Shown in pieces: positions 9,867 to 21,817 of a stretch of 60,000 nt of DNA. Positions within the stretch are counted from its first letter, which is position 1; each line of letters begins with the position of its first letter. The DNA is from Bolinopsis microptera (taxonomy: Eukaryota; Ctenophora; Tentaculata; Lobata; Bolinopsidae), in the NCBI RefSeq assembly GCF_026151205.1, contig NC_087081.1:9421246-9481245 (forward strand). The letters are read 5' to 3'. Both the position numbers and the translations under genes were made by a program. The notes under the pieces are model-generated. The model saw only the letters and a list, made by a program, of their open reading frames with translations, was not told where the DNA came from and searched no databases.

Positions 9867-12800
9867 ATGACCCAAATACTGGACAACCCCTATTTCATGA
9901 TATTCCTATCTTCCACCCTTGTCCTGTTTTGCGCCATCGGCACTCTCGGTATGTTTTACTCAAATCAGCTGTTTATTTTTGACCTGGATTGTTTTAAATT
10001 AAATAGTTCTAATATTTTTAGCACTTTTATTTATACCGACCTTTTTATTGGATAAATGTAATTTATAGTTTTTAACATGATCTGAATAACTAAATTGACT
10101 CGGTGTTCGATTTACCAAAAAAAGGTCGTACTTTTGAATCGTGAGTGTTTAAACAGAAAAACTGAAAAACTTGTCTGAAAATGAGATTTTATGTAGTTTT
10201 AGTGACATAACAATTTCAGGTAATATTCTAGCATTGATCTGTGCTACAAAAAATCCCGCTCTCCGGACGGTTGGAAACAAGTTCATCCTCAACCTGGCGG
10301 TTTCAGACTTTTTCATCTGCACATGGACAATGCCAACTGTTGCCCTCTGCGTGATACGACGAGAGTGGACTCTTGGTGACCTAGGTATGTACTAACATGA
10401 CTTTTTGAGACCTATAGGTATACCCTAACTTGACTCTCGGTGAAAGTACTACGCACTTTCTGTCGCACGTCAGAGTTGTCTAAGATTAAACCCTTCACAT
10501 CACTTGCCCGGTCGTGGGGGTCCGTATAATTTATAGCCCTCAGACGATGTTGAGTTATTAAAAAAGGTTAAGTATCTTTGTCGGATTGTCATTACTACTG
10601 CGGTCTTAACTATGTTAGATGTGTAGTTAGATGGTTACAAATATTTACCCTGAAAACCGCGGGGAACTACAGATATCTGATAGCTATGAATATATATATA
10701 AATATTATAAGTATAAGTACAGTAAAAAAGTATTACAGTATATACATAAATACTCTAGATTGTTTGCCGGATTCATTGATCTGCTCCAGTTTGCTGTCAA
10801 TACACTCACAGTTGCTTGAGACTAAAGAATTAGTAGTAAATCTTTCAAAGTACGAAATATCTCTTTAAAAGAGCATCCTAGGCACCTTATAGATATCAAA
10901 ACGCATAAAAAGAAAACAAAAACATCAACCATCTTCTAACTTCTTCCACTCCTCCCTATCTAAAGCTAAAAATCTAAGGTCTTCGAAATCAGTCAAATTC
11001 TTAAGTCTAATATCAAGATTTCTACTAGTCAAGTCTTTTCTAATAACATTTAATAAGTTTAAACATGGTCTACCCCGTCTCCCTTCCATAAAAATATCAG
11101 AATTTATAGCAAATAACATAGAGGTGTATGCTGGTGAGTCTTCCTGTCCTCTTAAGATATGTCCTAACATTCTCCATTGAAACTTAGAGACTCTCACAGA
11201 CAAGGGAGTGACATAACAACGAGCATTGAGTGCCTCATTAGAAATAACCCCAGTAGGCTTTTTTAACTGAACATATCTGTTCTTATCTTGTATAAAAAAT
11301 ATACCTTGCCGGTCATTATTATAACAAATTATCCGTCCATTAATATCATCACCACGTGACGTCACACATCTCACCACGTGACGTCACACACTCCATCTTT
11401 AATCTGTCTCGAGTGTCAATTAGTGAGTCCTGCTGAACTGAAGTGTGGTCACTATATTCCTACTGAGGTGTGGTCACTGTATTCCTACTGAGGTGTGGTC
11501 ACTATATTCCTACTGAGGTGTGGTCATGCTATATTCCTACTGAGGTGTGGACTCTGTATTCCTACTGAGGTGTGGTCACTATATTCCTACTGAGGTGTGG
11601 TCACTATATTCCTACTGAGGTGTGGTCACTATATTCCTACTGAGGTGTGGTCACTATATTCTTACTGAGGTGTGGTCACTATATTCCTACTGAGGTGTGG
11701 TCACTATATTCCTACTGAGGAGTGGTCACTATATTCCTACTGAGGTGTGAACACTATATTCCTACTGAGGTGTGGTCACTGTATTCCTACTGAGGTGTGG
11801 ACACTATATTCCTACTGAGGTGTGGACACTGTATTCCTACTGAGGTGTGGTCACTGTATTCCTACTGAGGTGTGGTCACTGTATTCCTACTGACTACTGA
11901 GGTGTGGTCACTGTATTCCTACTGAGGTGTGGTCACTATATTCATTATTCCTACTGAGTTGTGGTCACTATATCCTTACTGAGGTGTGGACACTATATTC
12001 CTACTGAGGTGTGGTCACTATATTCCTACTGAGGTGTGGACACTATATTCCTACTGAGGTGTGGACACTATATTCCTACTGAGGTGTGGTCACTATATTC
12101 CTACTGAGGTGTGGTCACTATATTCCTACTGAGGTGTGGACACTATATTCCTACTGAGGTGTGGTCACTATATTCCTACTGAGGTGTGGACACTATATTC
12201 CTACTGAGGTGTGGACACTATATTCCTACTGAGGTGTGGTCACTGTATTCCTACTGAGGTGTGGTCACTGTATTCCTACTGAGGTGTGGTCACTATATTC
12301 ATTATTCCTACTGAGTTGTGGTCACTATATCCTTACTGGGGTGTGGACACTATATTCCTACTGAGGTCTGGTCACTATATTCCTACTGAGGTGTGGTCAC
12401 TATATTCTTACTGAGGTGTGGACACTGTATTCCTACTGAGGTGTGGTCACTATATTCCTACTGAGGTGTGGTCACTGTATTCCTACTGAGGTGTGGTCAC
12501 TATATTCATTATTCCTACTGAGTTGTGGTCACTATATCCTTACTGAGGTGTGACACTATATTCCTACTGAGGTGTGGTCACTATATTCCTACTGAGGTGT
12601 GGTCACTGTATTCCTACTGAGGTGTGGTCACTATATTCCTACTGAGGTGTGGTCACTGTATTCCTACTGAGGTGTGGTCACTATATTCCTACTGAGGTGT
12701 GGTCACTATATTCTTACTGAGGTGTGGTCACTATATTCCTACTGAGGTGTGGTCACTATATTCTTACTGAGGTGTGGTCACTATATTCCTACTGAGGTGT

Positions 12801-15800
12801 GGTCACTGTATTCTTACTGAGGTGTGGTCACTATATTCCTACTGAGGTGTGGTCACTGTATTCCTACTGAGGTGTGGTCACTATATTCCTACTCAGACTT
12901 TCCCTCATTACTTAACATGGAGCCTTGTTTTCAACTCCAGGGCCTGGTGTCGCTTATATGTCGCTTATATGTAGTATAACATGACGTGCAACTAAACAGT
13001 TAACCTGCAAAGATATTGCAAAAATATTGATCGTCAAATTGTCACATTTATAACTCACAGCGCCGTGAGCATCTGATCTGTCAAAAAATCACTTATAATT
13101 CGAGGTTTCATGAATTTATAATGTCACGCCTATAACCATTGACCACGCAGTCACTATGGCAGCACATGCAGTCACCATGACAGTACATGCACAGTCATAC
13201 TTACAGATATAATGATAAATAACAGGTAGATTCGTCTCCGCACCTGGGTCTCCAGTTAAACCTGAATTAAGAGCAGATCAAATTAAACAACACCATATTG
13301 AGATGGGTCTACCAGTATAACTAAAATTTCTCCGCTAGAAAAATTAACGGTTTAATCATCGGAAATATAGTTTGCCACTGTAGCAAAGCCGAAGTATGAG
13401 GTAGTGACAGACAATTAGCTAAATTCTATTTTTTAACATACCATGTAAGCTATAATTTGAGTGCCGGTGGAGTGCTGGTATGCACCTCTCTACATTGATT
13501 TTGACCCTTAGTAGAGCCTTGTAAGAGTAGTTGTAAGAGTAGTTGTAAGAGCCGTTGTCAAGAATATTGAGAAAATAACTCGTGCACTAACAAACACCAA
13601 CGAACATATTTATGGGAACAGACTTTTAGGGATTGCAAAAGAAAATGAGTGGTTGTAAATGAACTAGAAAAATCGAGTGAAGAAATTTAGGATGTGATTT
13701 CCATGTTGTGTTTATCCAACAAAATGATAAGAAACTAAATTATATACATTAAACAGCCCCTAACCCAATATCTGTTTACAGCGTGTGAGATCGGAGGGTT
13801 TATTGACAACGTGATGCTCACAGCCTCCGTTTGGACACTCGGATTCTCCTCTCTCAACAGGTACTTCAAGATCACCAAACCCTTCCAGTACGCCAGCTTC
13901 ATGAACCAAAGGAACAGCAATCTTATCATTTCTGCAATCTGGATCATTGCCATTCTTACTGCTGGTTTGTTTTTCAGAGTTTATTTTTGTTTTGATGTTC
14001 ATTCATTGAAAAAATTTCAGGTGATAACTTAATAAGGTTAAATTTGAATGTTATTTTAAAGACACAGACTACTTATTTTTGAGCAATCAACATATCCTTA
14101 TATAATATATAGTTCATACTCTACAATTTAAGAATTTATAATGATCTTGCAACTTTCCCACGGGTAAGATTGAATGATACCATTTATACCCTTTCTTGGC
14201 TTCATCAATTTCTCTGATTGTTGAAACATTTATAAATTTCATATCATTTTACACTGTTTCACGAAGGAGCTGCCTGGCACAAACTCAAACTGTTTAATAC
14301 AACAGCTGACCTACTTAGTACTTGAATCTAAGATCTGTCATTCCCTTGCATTGTGAAACTTGCTTATGGAGCGAGCTGTCAGCTAAACAGTACTTGCGTC
14401 AGCCACGGTTTCGAGCTGTCAGTCCGATTTACCCGTGGTAAAGTTTAAAACTGTAATTAGATCTTTTAAAGGCATTGACCTTACAGTTTTTGTTAATTAA
14501 CAGATACCAGGGACCAAACACGAAGGGTGCCTCCCTCACAAACTCTCCTTAAACTGCATAATTACGATCTCTGGCGAGTTGGGGTTAATGCATGTATATC
14601 GCTTGAAATCAAAGTTCACGAATCAATCCAATTTTAAGGTCTTATTATGAAGAGTGACTAGACTGTTATAAGATCATTAGAGCTTTAAAGTTGATACCGG
14701 ATGCTAAATTTTGAGATTACACCAGGTCTCCTGCGACAATGTAATATTTGTTCTGCACCATCATCAGCTGCAATCAAGAACTCAGAACTGTTTTATTAAC
14801 AACCTGTCATGTAAAAACCTTTATGGTATTTTCTACGTTTATAAATATGATATCACAATTTTTGTAGATCCTAAATGTCTCTGCATTTAGCGAGGAATTC
14901 ATAAAAAGTAACTCTTCAAAGCTTTGCTAATTGACTTATATAATTGCTGAACTTGCAGACGGTATATTATTGCCACGGGCCTTTATATTTGTAAACAGCT
15001 ATAAGACTTTGAGAGTAATTTTAAATGGTCGAATATATTGAGGAAGAACTGCCTAAACCTCTAAATGCCCTATAAATACAAAATCCCGGCATAGAAGTTA
15101 AACTTATTTAACCCTAGATACAGACCCTAGTGAGGGACATTATTTGACACAAATCATTATCAAACATCGAATGTCGGAAATCATGTTAGTTTAATGAAAT
15201 TCATTATGTATTCATTATGAATACTTTGATATGAATATTGTAATAATAACTGTTCCTGGAATCCATGGAGTAGCGTTTTCTTGTCACGCACATCTCGAAC
15301 ACATCTCGAATTAATTGAAATAAACGAGTGCAAACTTTAAACTTTTGCGGCCCATCTTACACAAACTATTTTCTCTGCTAAGATTGATTTAAGGAAAAAA
15401 AGGTGAAATTTATTCATCTCAGGAGGCCAGTTTACCAAGTAAGATGCCTAATTCTTTACTCAATTGTTCTAACCTACCCTCAGGTCCTCCTCTTGTGGGC
15501 TGGAACTCTTACAAGTTCAACGGATCCCTCAGCTGCGGTATCCACACTATAAACATGTAGGTTATAACCTAGGATATTGACATGTAGGATGACATGTAGG
15601 ATATTGTAATGTAGGATGTTGACATGTAGGATATTGACATGTAGGATGACATGTAGGATATTGTAATGTAGGATGACATGTAGGATATTGTAATGTAGGA
15701 TGACATGTAGGATATTGTAATGTGGGATGACATGTAGGATATTGTAATGTAGGATATTGACATGTAGGATATTGACATGTAGGATGACATGTAGGATATT

Positions 15801-17074
15801 GTAATGTAGGACGTAGGTAACTTAATATTGAATATATTTTACCACCTATAGCTAATTTTTGTGTTATCAATCAATTTCAGTAAACTGAGTTTGACTTTAA
15901 TTCTAAAATTAATATGCTGTCTCCACTCTTTAGTTTCGCGTATAGAGTTTAAGTTGTCTGTCTCTGAGAAACATTACGGTTTGATTACCTAATGTCTATA
16001 TTCCGACATTGATAAATTTGACATAATATCTTGATCAGACGACAGTTATCGAAAATTAAATGTGTCTGTATTACAATTAATATTTTGAGTGATACGTCGA
16101 CTCACACGATGATTTTTTTTCTTTTTTTGACACGATGAACTCAATCCTGATACCTGAATATCCCAGGACGAGTTTAGCAGGAAGGTATTTTATCTACCTG
16201 ACAGCCATGTACTTACCAGTACCACTATGTCTTATACTATTCTCCTACACTCACATCTTCCTGACAGCTAGACGCCAGTAAGTTTAGTTATTATTTATTA
16301 TGATGATGCGTTATGGTCTTATCATTATGAGAATTCGTTTTGAGTTTTTTTGATGATCTAATGATTCGTAAAAAATTTAGAGAAGTACCCCACTGCAGTG
16401 AAATTTAAGATAAAGCCTGCAGAAATAAATGAAATGGATAACTACAATGACAAATTAAAGAAATGAAAAGAGTGATCAAGCCGTGATATATAATTTCGTA
16501 GCCTCACCTGATCCCAATAACTAACAGGAAAAAAGCCTCGAAAGCCCGGAAAATGAACCACTTCGCCACGACCAGCAACCTCAAAGAAGAGCCCAACAGA
16601 ATCCCCGAGGAGATGCCCGGAAGGTCTTCAGAGGACATGCCCTCTGCTGAAGCTGTCTCCTACCCGAACCACACCGAGGATATGCTCCAAACGTCTTCTC
16701 AGCACGGGAGAAAGCCTCCTCCCCGACGGTCAGCACGGGCCTCAGGGAGACTGGACAGAACCACCATTATGATAATTGTTATCATCGGCATGACCATGAT
16801 CACACAGATACCAGTCTGTTTTGTGTATGGTATCAACTATTTCTTGTTCGGGGACGACTCCAAATCACGGATTCACTTGCCGGACTACATAGACATATTA
16901 CTTCACTGGCTCTTACTGCTGAACAGTGCCGCTGATCCCGTCATATACGGACTGATGAACCCTCCTTTCCGACGGGCTTATCTCAAATTCTTTAACAGTC
17001 TGAGGTATATTATGACTAAGAGAACCCGGGATAACACTGTTACCAGGAACGCAGAGTCTTACCTCTACAAATAG
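9867..17074 (+). CDS. Rhodopsin-class (class A) G protein-coupled receptor, six exons
   Basis: Seven-helix membrane receptor, assembled by GT-AG exons 9867-9948, 10220-10384, 13782-13964, 15484-15556, 16167-16277 and 16528-17074. Phases agree and give 386 codons. Landmarks: TM1 with LGN (about residue 28), TM2 with LNLAVSDF, the TM3 disulfide Cys84, NRY at 108-110 in place of DRY, ECL2 Cys161, a TM5 Pro (YLPVPLCL), a long charged third loop (about 206-280), TM6 with QIPVC but no CWxP, and DPVIY at 341-345 standing for NPxxY. There is no retinal Lys in TM7, so it is not an opsin. NRY and the TM2-TM4 sequence recall melatonin-receptor and moody/GPR84-type orphans, but the ligand is unknown. The N-terminus is short (about 7 residues before TM1), so an upstream exon or other start is possible. 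Coupling to G proteins at the plasma membrane is inferred from the family. Confidence 0.88.
10925..11377 (-). pseudogene. LINE C-terminal fragment in GPCR intron 2
   Basis: Open minus-strand ORF of 150 codons whose part from GVISNEALNARC through RVSKFQWRMLGHILRG to DREEWKKL matches, motif for motif, the C-terminus of the LINE at 54229-55566 (ISNKALYARTQ, RVEKARWTMLGHVLR, and a shared PAY.S.LFA block). It is the extreme 3' end of the same or a sister family, without a reverse transcriptase domain. It is antisense to the GPCR and intronic, so a dead insertion. Confidence 0.75.
11441..12893. repeat. 25-bp minisatellite (about 58 copies) in GPCR intron 2
   Basis: Tandem copies of TACTGAGGTGTGGTCACTAT plus ATTCC. 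Variants are mostly single-base (TATA/TGTA, GTC/GAC). A longer variant with ATTCATTATTCC and GAGTTGTGG recurs at about 11940, 12300 and 12505, which points to higher-order blocks and unequal exchange. It lies wholly in the intron between exons 2 and 3 of the GPCR. Confidence 0.95.
12894..13781. other. Remainder of GPCR intron 2
   Basis: About 890 bases between the minisatellite and the exon 3 acceptor (TATCTGTTTACAG, with AG at 13780-13781). No ORF or repeat of note; a short GTAAGAGTAGTT triplication lies near 13520-13550. Confidence 0.5.
13965..15483. other. GPCR intron 3
   Basis: AT-rich intron of about 1.5 kb from donor GTTTGT to acceptor CTACCCTCAG. No ORF or repeat of interest was recognised in it. 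Confidence 0.6.
15557..15815. repeat. Minisatellite starting at the GPCR exon 4 splice donor
   Basis: Exon 4 ends AACAT and the intron starts GTAGGT. Directly after it run about 19 copies of ATGTAGGAT, in units such as GACATGTAGGATATT and GATGACATGTAGG. Each unit repeats the CAT|GTAGG junction, so the array carries many donor look-alikes beside the true donor. The start of the array coincides with the splice site. Confidence 0.85.
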
Positions 17075-19863
17075 AGCTCGCAAAGTATATATAAAGCTCC
17101 TTCAATCTCCTATTAAATTCTCGGGTAGCCTTCATTATTTAATTGCCAAGAGATTGAGGGGGATGGTGGGTGTTGTATTGAATTTGACATATGTTATTAA
17201 ATGCGAGTGTTCAACTTCTAGTTCAGACATTGTGGCGGTGTGTCAGAACGTTACTTGTAGTTGCCAAGGCAACTAAATTCTGACAGCTGCATCAGAGTAT
17301 CTTAGAATGGTATGCAGTTTATGGTGAAAAATGGATATTTAAACTTTTATAAGCGGTTTAAATTTAATTAAGTATTTCAGACGTTTTGGTTCACTTAAAA
17401 AAAATTTATGAGCACGAAATGTTTGATTTATCATCATAATAAAAAGGTTCAAGCCGAATAATAAATCGATTAATCACTTTTTGAAATCATTTAATTGTCA
17501 CTAAGGTTGGTGGACAGTTAGATGGAATTAACGTCGCTTGAAGACCCTCTTTAGCCAGCCTGGAGTTTACCAATTGGATTAAATGAGGACATTATTGATT
17601 CAGAACTTTATTTTATGAGGCAGAAATATTAAAATTCTGATCAAAAACATGGCCAAAAATATTTTTGCGCAGTGCCAACAATGATCATCATATTTTATAC
17701 CAATAAAAGTTTTCATGAATGGAAAATTCTGTCGTGTCTAAATGCGAGAGCTGCAGTCGGGATATACAGTTGAACAAAGTATCTAGACGGTAACCCTGAC
17801 TTGGTAACCTTCGTTACCAGGTTCAGTTACTATGGACCTCAGAGTAGACAATTAGCAAACAAAAAGTCAATCGCAACAATTATAAGGACAGGTTTACTAT
17901 TTTCTAATTGAACGTAATGATTTATTTGTGCTTGTTTTTGTTTAATTTTCATGTGTTTATTGTTTAATGAATTTGATTTTACCATGCCAATATTTTGATA
18001 TATTTAAATGACGCTATAATTGTAAAATTCCGTGACAAAGGCATGCGAATATATGTTTTTAACACAATACTCAATTTTATTTTAATAATCAAATTTATTT
18101 TGATATTTTTTGATTACGTAATCGATAAATCGTAATCAAATTGGTTTTGAAATATGCTTTTGCAAGTTTTACCAGTTTTTTTTGGGGAAATGATGCAGAA
18201 AATATCTCATTCAGAGATATTGGTATTTTATGGTACAATTATATCACCGCATACTATACAGCTATAATTCATACTTAAAGGCTTTAATTTTTAAGGATTC
18301 GGTATTATCATAGGACAGTATTATCATAAAACTGACAGTTACAAATTACAGTATCAAGCGATACTGATGTTAAATGGTATGTTATACTGTTATACTTCCA
18401 TATTGAACATCTATAAGTATTATATGATATCCAGACTAGCAAATAATGCTAATATCCTTTTTAAACGCTAGATTGAAACAGTGTCTTGCTGCTGAATTTT
18501 GAGTGCCATTATGTCTTCGAATCGATTTTATAAGCAATTACTTAACTTAAAAGATAAGCTCTTCGTTGGTTAATAAATTTTCATCTCGAACGCTAAAATT
18601 TTGAAGTCTTAATTCTATAGATACAAATTACATGTCAGCTCATTACACCTTACCGTTACACCATTACATTAAGGCTTGCTATTTTAAATTAAACTAATGT
18701 ATTAGAAAGTGTTTTTAATTGTGACATTCTCATTGTAATGTATAATTCTTTTTAATGTTTACATGTCAATAAAGTTAATGTTTTATATTAATTAGATTTA
18801 ACCCTCCTCTTATATTGATTTGCGGTACCAAGAATTACTACCATATTTGGAATTACGACCTTATATGGTAGTAAACATTACTGTCGAAATTGTTGCGTGT
18901 CAAAAGAAATATTTGGCCGACATTCTACTGTTTATCCAAAACAACCTAGAAACAACCTAGAAACTTTAAATTGTCATATTTGATTACAAGAAACTTCGAA
19001 AATGATATGCTGTTTGAAGTTCCATTACCCTTTATAATCAAAACTTGTAATCTATTTGCCAGTTTTGTGAACTTATGAATTCTGACAACCGGGCGGTAAA
19101 GCCAATTAAATTATCAGAACGCTGTCACGTGCGTATAATGAATTTGTATCATCAATTTGAAATGCAATTCCTGTCATTCAAGACTCTGACACTATTTGAC
19201 AACTCAACAAAAGATATGTCTCCCGTACCGGAACCATTATAAGCTTCCTGTAACTTATTAAAAATATTAAACTGTTAACTGTTTTTCAAGGGATAACGAT
19301 GAAATAACTTTACTGACTATACTGTTAAACTAATTCATTTACATGCATAGTTACATACTTATTCTATTCCAGTTCAATGTTTCAAGGTATTGTTTATGGA
19401 TTTTATTTTTGCTTGAAGAGAACCTACGTTATAGGAAAACTAGAACAATCTGATAACATATTGAGGCTATTTCGTAGTTTTATCTCATTCCATTGTGTAA
19501 ATGCTGTTTTGTGTGATACAATTAGTTGATTGATACAATCATAAGACAGTTTCTCATTAATTTCTAACCCAAATATTAATTTGTGACCAAATGATATAAA
19601 CTGTGTAGCCTTCATCAATGATGAAACCACAATGAACTGCCATCTCACTGAAAATAGCAATTTAAGGTCAAACTTACTGAAGAAGAAAAGTGAAAATAAC
19701 TGAAGATAGAAAGTGAAACTAATTGTAGCTGTGACTTCACATGATACTATCCAAGAATCATGTAGGTATAAACTCAAAATCATATATAGATAATAAATAT
19801 ATAGAAGACTAGAATCAATAGTTTAAAGAGTATAACAATTAAATATTTAGAAGCTGTTATGAA
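17075..19863. other. GPCR 3' flank and intergenic DNA
   Basis: AT-rich stretch of about 2.8 kb. The GPCR stop codon is at 17072-17074. Possible polyadenylation signals occur downstream (for example AATAAA near 18768). A minus ORF of 119 codons at 19424-19783 has no recognisable domain and ordinary AT-rich composition; I do not call it a gene. Confidence 0.4.
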
Positions 19864-19970
19864 AATTAAAATTCTCACCATGACAAAACATTGACACTAA
19901 TCTTCTGCGACAGTTTTTACAATTGTCACATATTAGAATCAGCAACAGGGTTGTCCATTACATATCCTTC
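19864..19970 (-). pseudogene. Duplicated 3' tail of the SLC18B1-like gene
   Basis: About 105 bases are nearly identical to 20363-20469, which encode the last residues and 3' UTR start of the transporter gene. In the duplicate the reverse complement still reads EGYVMDNPVADSNM followed by a stop, but the sequence just upstream (EDDEGY...) diverges and soon meets an in-frame stop. It is a direct, same-orientation duplication of the gene tail about 500 bases downstream of the original. It could act as an alternative last exon only if an acceptor upstream is used. Confidence 0.75.
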
Positions 19971-20425
19971 GTCGTCCTCTTACACCCCTGCACGTAACAG
20001 TGGCGACGTAATTGATAATGTCCCCGATCATGATGACGTGGACGGAGACGGTATGTTGTTATCAAATTCTAGTTTAAACTGAAAATGCATTTGGCACAAC
20101 CGGTTCTCAGGAAAACAAAAATATGTGATTAATAATCATGTATTAATGTTATTCATAGTCGCAACGTCTCAGTAAAATACATCATAACATTATCATTACG
20201 TCGTAAAAATAAAGTATTTGTAATACTAATACTATTACATGCAGCCATAAAAATAGGTCGTGGATCGTATTTTCAATTTGGGATATATTTCTAAGTTTCT
20301 CAAGAGTTCGACTTTCTAAATAGTTAAATTACAAATTTTGAATTATGGAGCCGCTGTAAATTAAATTAAAATTCTCACCAAGACAAACCATTGACACTCA
20401 TCTTCTGCGACAGTTTTTACAATTG

Positions 20426-21817
20426 TCACATATTAGAATCAGCAACAGGGTTGTCCATTACATATCCTTCCTGTTCCACGTCTGCGTTCTTTGATGATGA
20501 TCGCATGACATTGATGCAGTAGGCGATACAAAGCAGTGATTGCGCTATGTAAATCAAGCCGAGGGTACCTGTAGACCAGCCAAAGGAAGCGTATGGTTCG
20601 ATGAATCCGGACGTTATTGTCCCAATGAAGATACCGAGAGGATACGCCGCACAGTAGAGGGAAACCAATGTATTGATAACCAGGATCGGCAGCTTACCTT
20701 GATTCCTAGATTGGTAAACTTGAAACATAACCGGCAGCGCTGAGATGCAAGCCATTGGAACTGCTAACCCCAAGAAGGCAAGAGAAAGAAGTAGCTGTGT
20801 TCTGGAGGGGGTGACGAATCTGAGTAGAGGGAGAGGGCCCACAAACACGTACACCAATGGCAAGGACATACTGGACGCAATCATCATCTTACACGGACCA
20901 AACTTGTCGATGAGAAGACCTAGGAAGGGAGAAGAGACACAAATTACTGCAGTGCTGACCAAAAGTGCGGTCCCAGACCAAACCACTCCCGCATCGAATG
21001 CCTCTTTTACATAGGTGGAAAGCAAAGGCATGTGGTAGGTGATGAGGATTTGAGATGAGGCAAGGTGCCACAATGGAAAGAGCACCCAGGGATCCAAGAT
21101 AGTCTTCAAGCTTGAAGGGTCTTCGCCTGTACGCCTCTTTTTGCTGTTTAGACTTGGTAGAAAGAAGGCTGGGACAGCACTTATGAGTATTAGAGAACCT
21201 GGAACCATAGCAGCAGCAATGTAACCACTAGCATCGTAGAGGACCCCGCCTAAAAAGGGTCCAAAAGCCACTGCTCCATTGAGAACAGCCTCACCTATCG
21301 ATGTGACAGTGGCGACATATTCAGGATATATTGCAACATATGCTGCAAATGTTGCGACGTTGATTATACCGCCGAAAATTCCTGCTATAAATCGAACTAT
21401 TAAGGCAAAAGTTTCATAGGCACTCGAATTTTTGATGAAATCAAGCATAGCAAAAAGGAAAACAGAAGTTGCAAGGCCACTAAAACAGCCCGAAAGGACG
21501 AATCTGGTTGAAAACTTGGTAATTACGATCGGGGCAATAAAAACACAGGATAGCATCAGTCCAAAAGAAGCTGCCCCAAGAATCAATCCTGTCCAGTAGG
21601 TTGAAATTTCTCTATTCTCATTATAGACCGGCAAGTAGGAGTAGGGCAGATTAAAGAAGACAAAGGTAAAGATATGGAAGATACACATTGCACCAAATAG
21701 GATCCTTTTCTTGTTTGGAGAATAACTCTTTATATCCCATTTAGGAGGGGGTGCTTCGGCTGATGTATCGGGGTCATCTATCTTTTCTTTAGTTTCGTGG
21801 CTGCAGGGTTCACCCAT
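20426..21817 (-). CDS. MFS transporter, SLC18B1-like (vesicular polyamine transporter family)
   Basis: Intact single-exon ORF of 463 aa, close to the roughly 450-460 aa of vertebrate SLC18B1. About 12 hydrophobic segments: cytoplasmic N-tail (1-38), TM1 about 39-62, and so on to a last helix about 417-438 with a cytoplasmic tail. Family motifs: RFIAGIFGG in TM4-5 (142-150), the antiporter motif C GAVAFGPFLGG in TM5 (181-191), and motif A in the TM8-9 loop, GLLIDKFGPCK (300-310). Known SLC18B1 proteins exchange protons for polyamines or monoamines in vesicle membranes; the same substrate here is inferred. A possible acceptor (CTGTTAG) lies just before the start codon, so the 5' UTR may be spliced. 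Lack of coding introns may mean an old retrocopy. Start chosen as the first in-frame Met before a charged N-tail. Confidence 0.9.
   Translation of the reverse strand: MGEPCSHETKEKIDDPDTSAEAPPPKWDIKSYSPNKKRILFGAMCIFHIFTFVFFNLPYSYLPVYNENREISTYWTGLILGAASFGLMLSCVFIAPIVITKFSTRFVLSGCFSGLATSVFLFAMLDFIKNSSAYETFALIVRFIAGIFGGIINVATFAAYVAIYPEYVATVTSIGEAVLNGAVAFGPFLGGVLYDASGYIAAAMVPGSLILISAVPAFFLPSLNSKKRRTGEDPSSLKTILDPWVLFPLWHLASSQILITYHMPLLSTYVKEAFDAGVVWSGTALLVSTAVICVSSPFLGLLIDKFGPCKMMIASSMSLPLVYVFVGPLPLLRFVTPSRTQLLLSLAFLGLAVPMACISALPVMFQVYQSRNQGKLPILVINTLVSLYCAAYPLGIFIGTITSGFIEPYASFGWSTGTLGLIYIAQSLLCIAYCINVMRSSSKNADVEQEGYVMDNPVADSNM

Noticed and set aside
15562-15870. Minus-strand ORFs with YPTCQYPTC-type repeats
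   Set aside because: Translation of the intronic minisatellite.
9867-17074. GPCR called as an opsin
   Set aside because: No Lys at the retinal position in TM7 (a Leu is found there), so light sensing through retinal is not supported.
19424-19783. 119-codon minus ORF
   Set aside because: No motif, no good context, ordinary AT-rich composition; too weak for a gene call.
20540-21014. Plus-strand ORFs over the SLC18B1-like gene
   Set aside because: Antisense shadows of a well-supported minus-strand gene.
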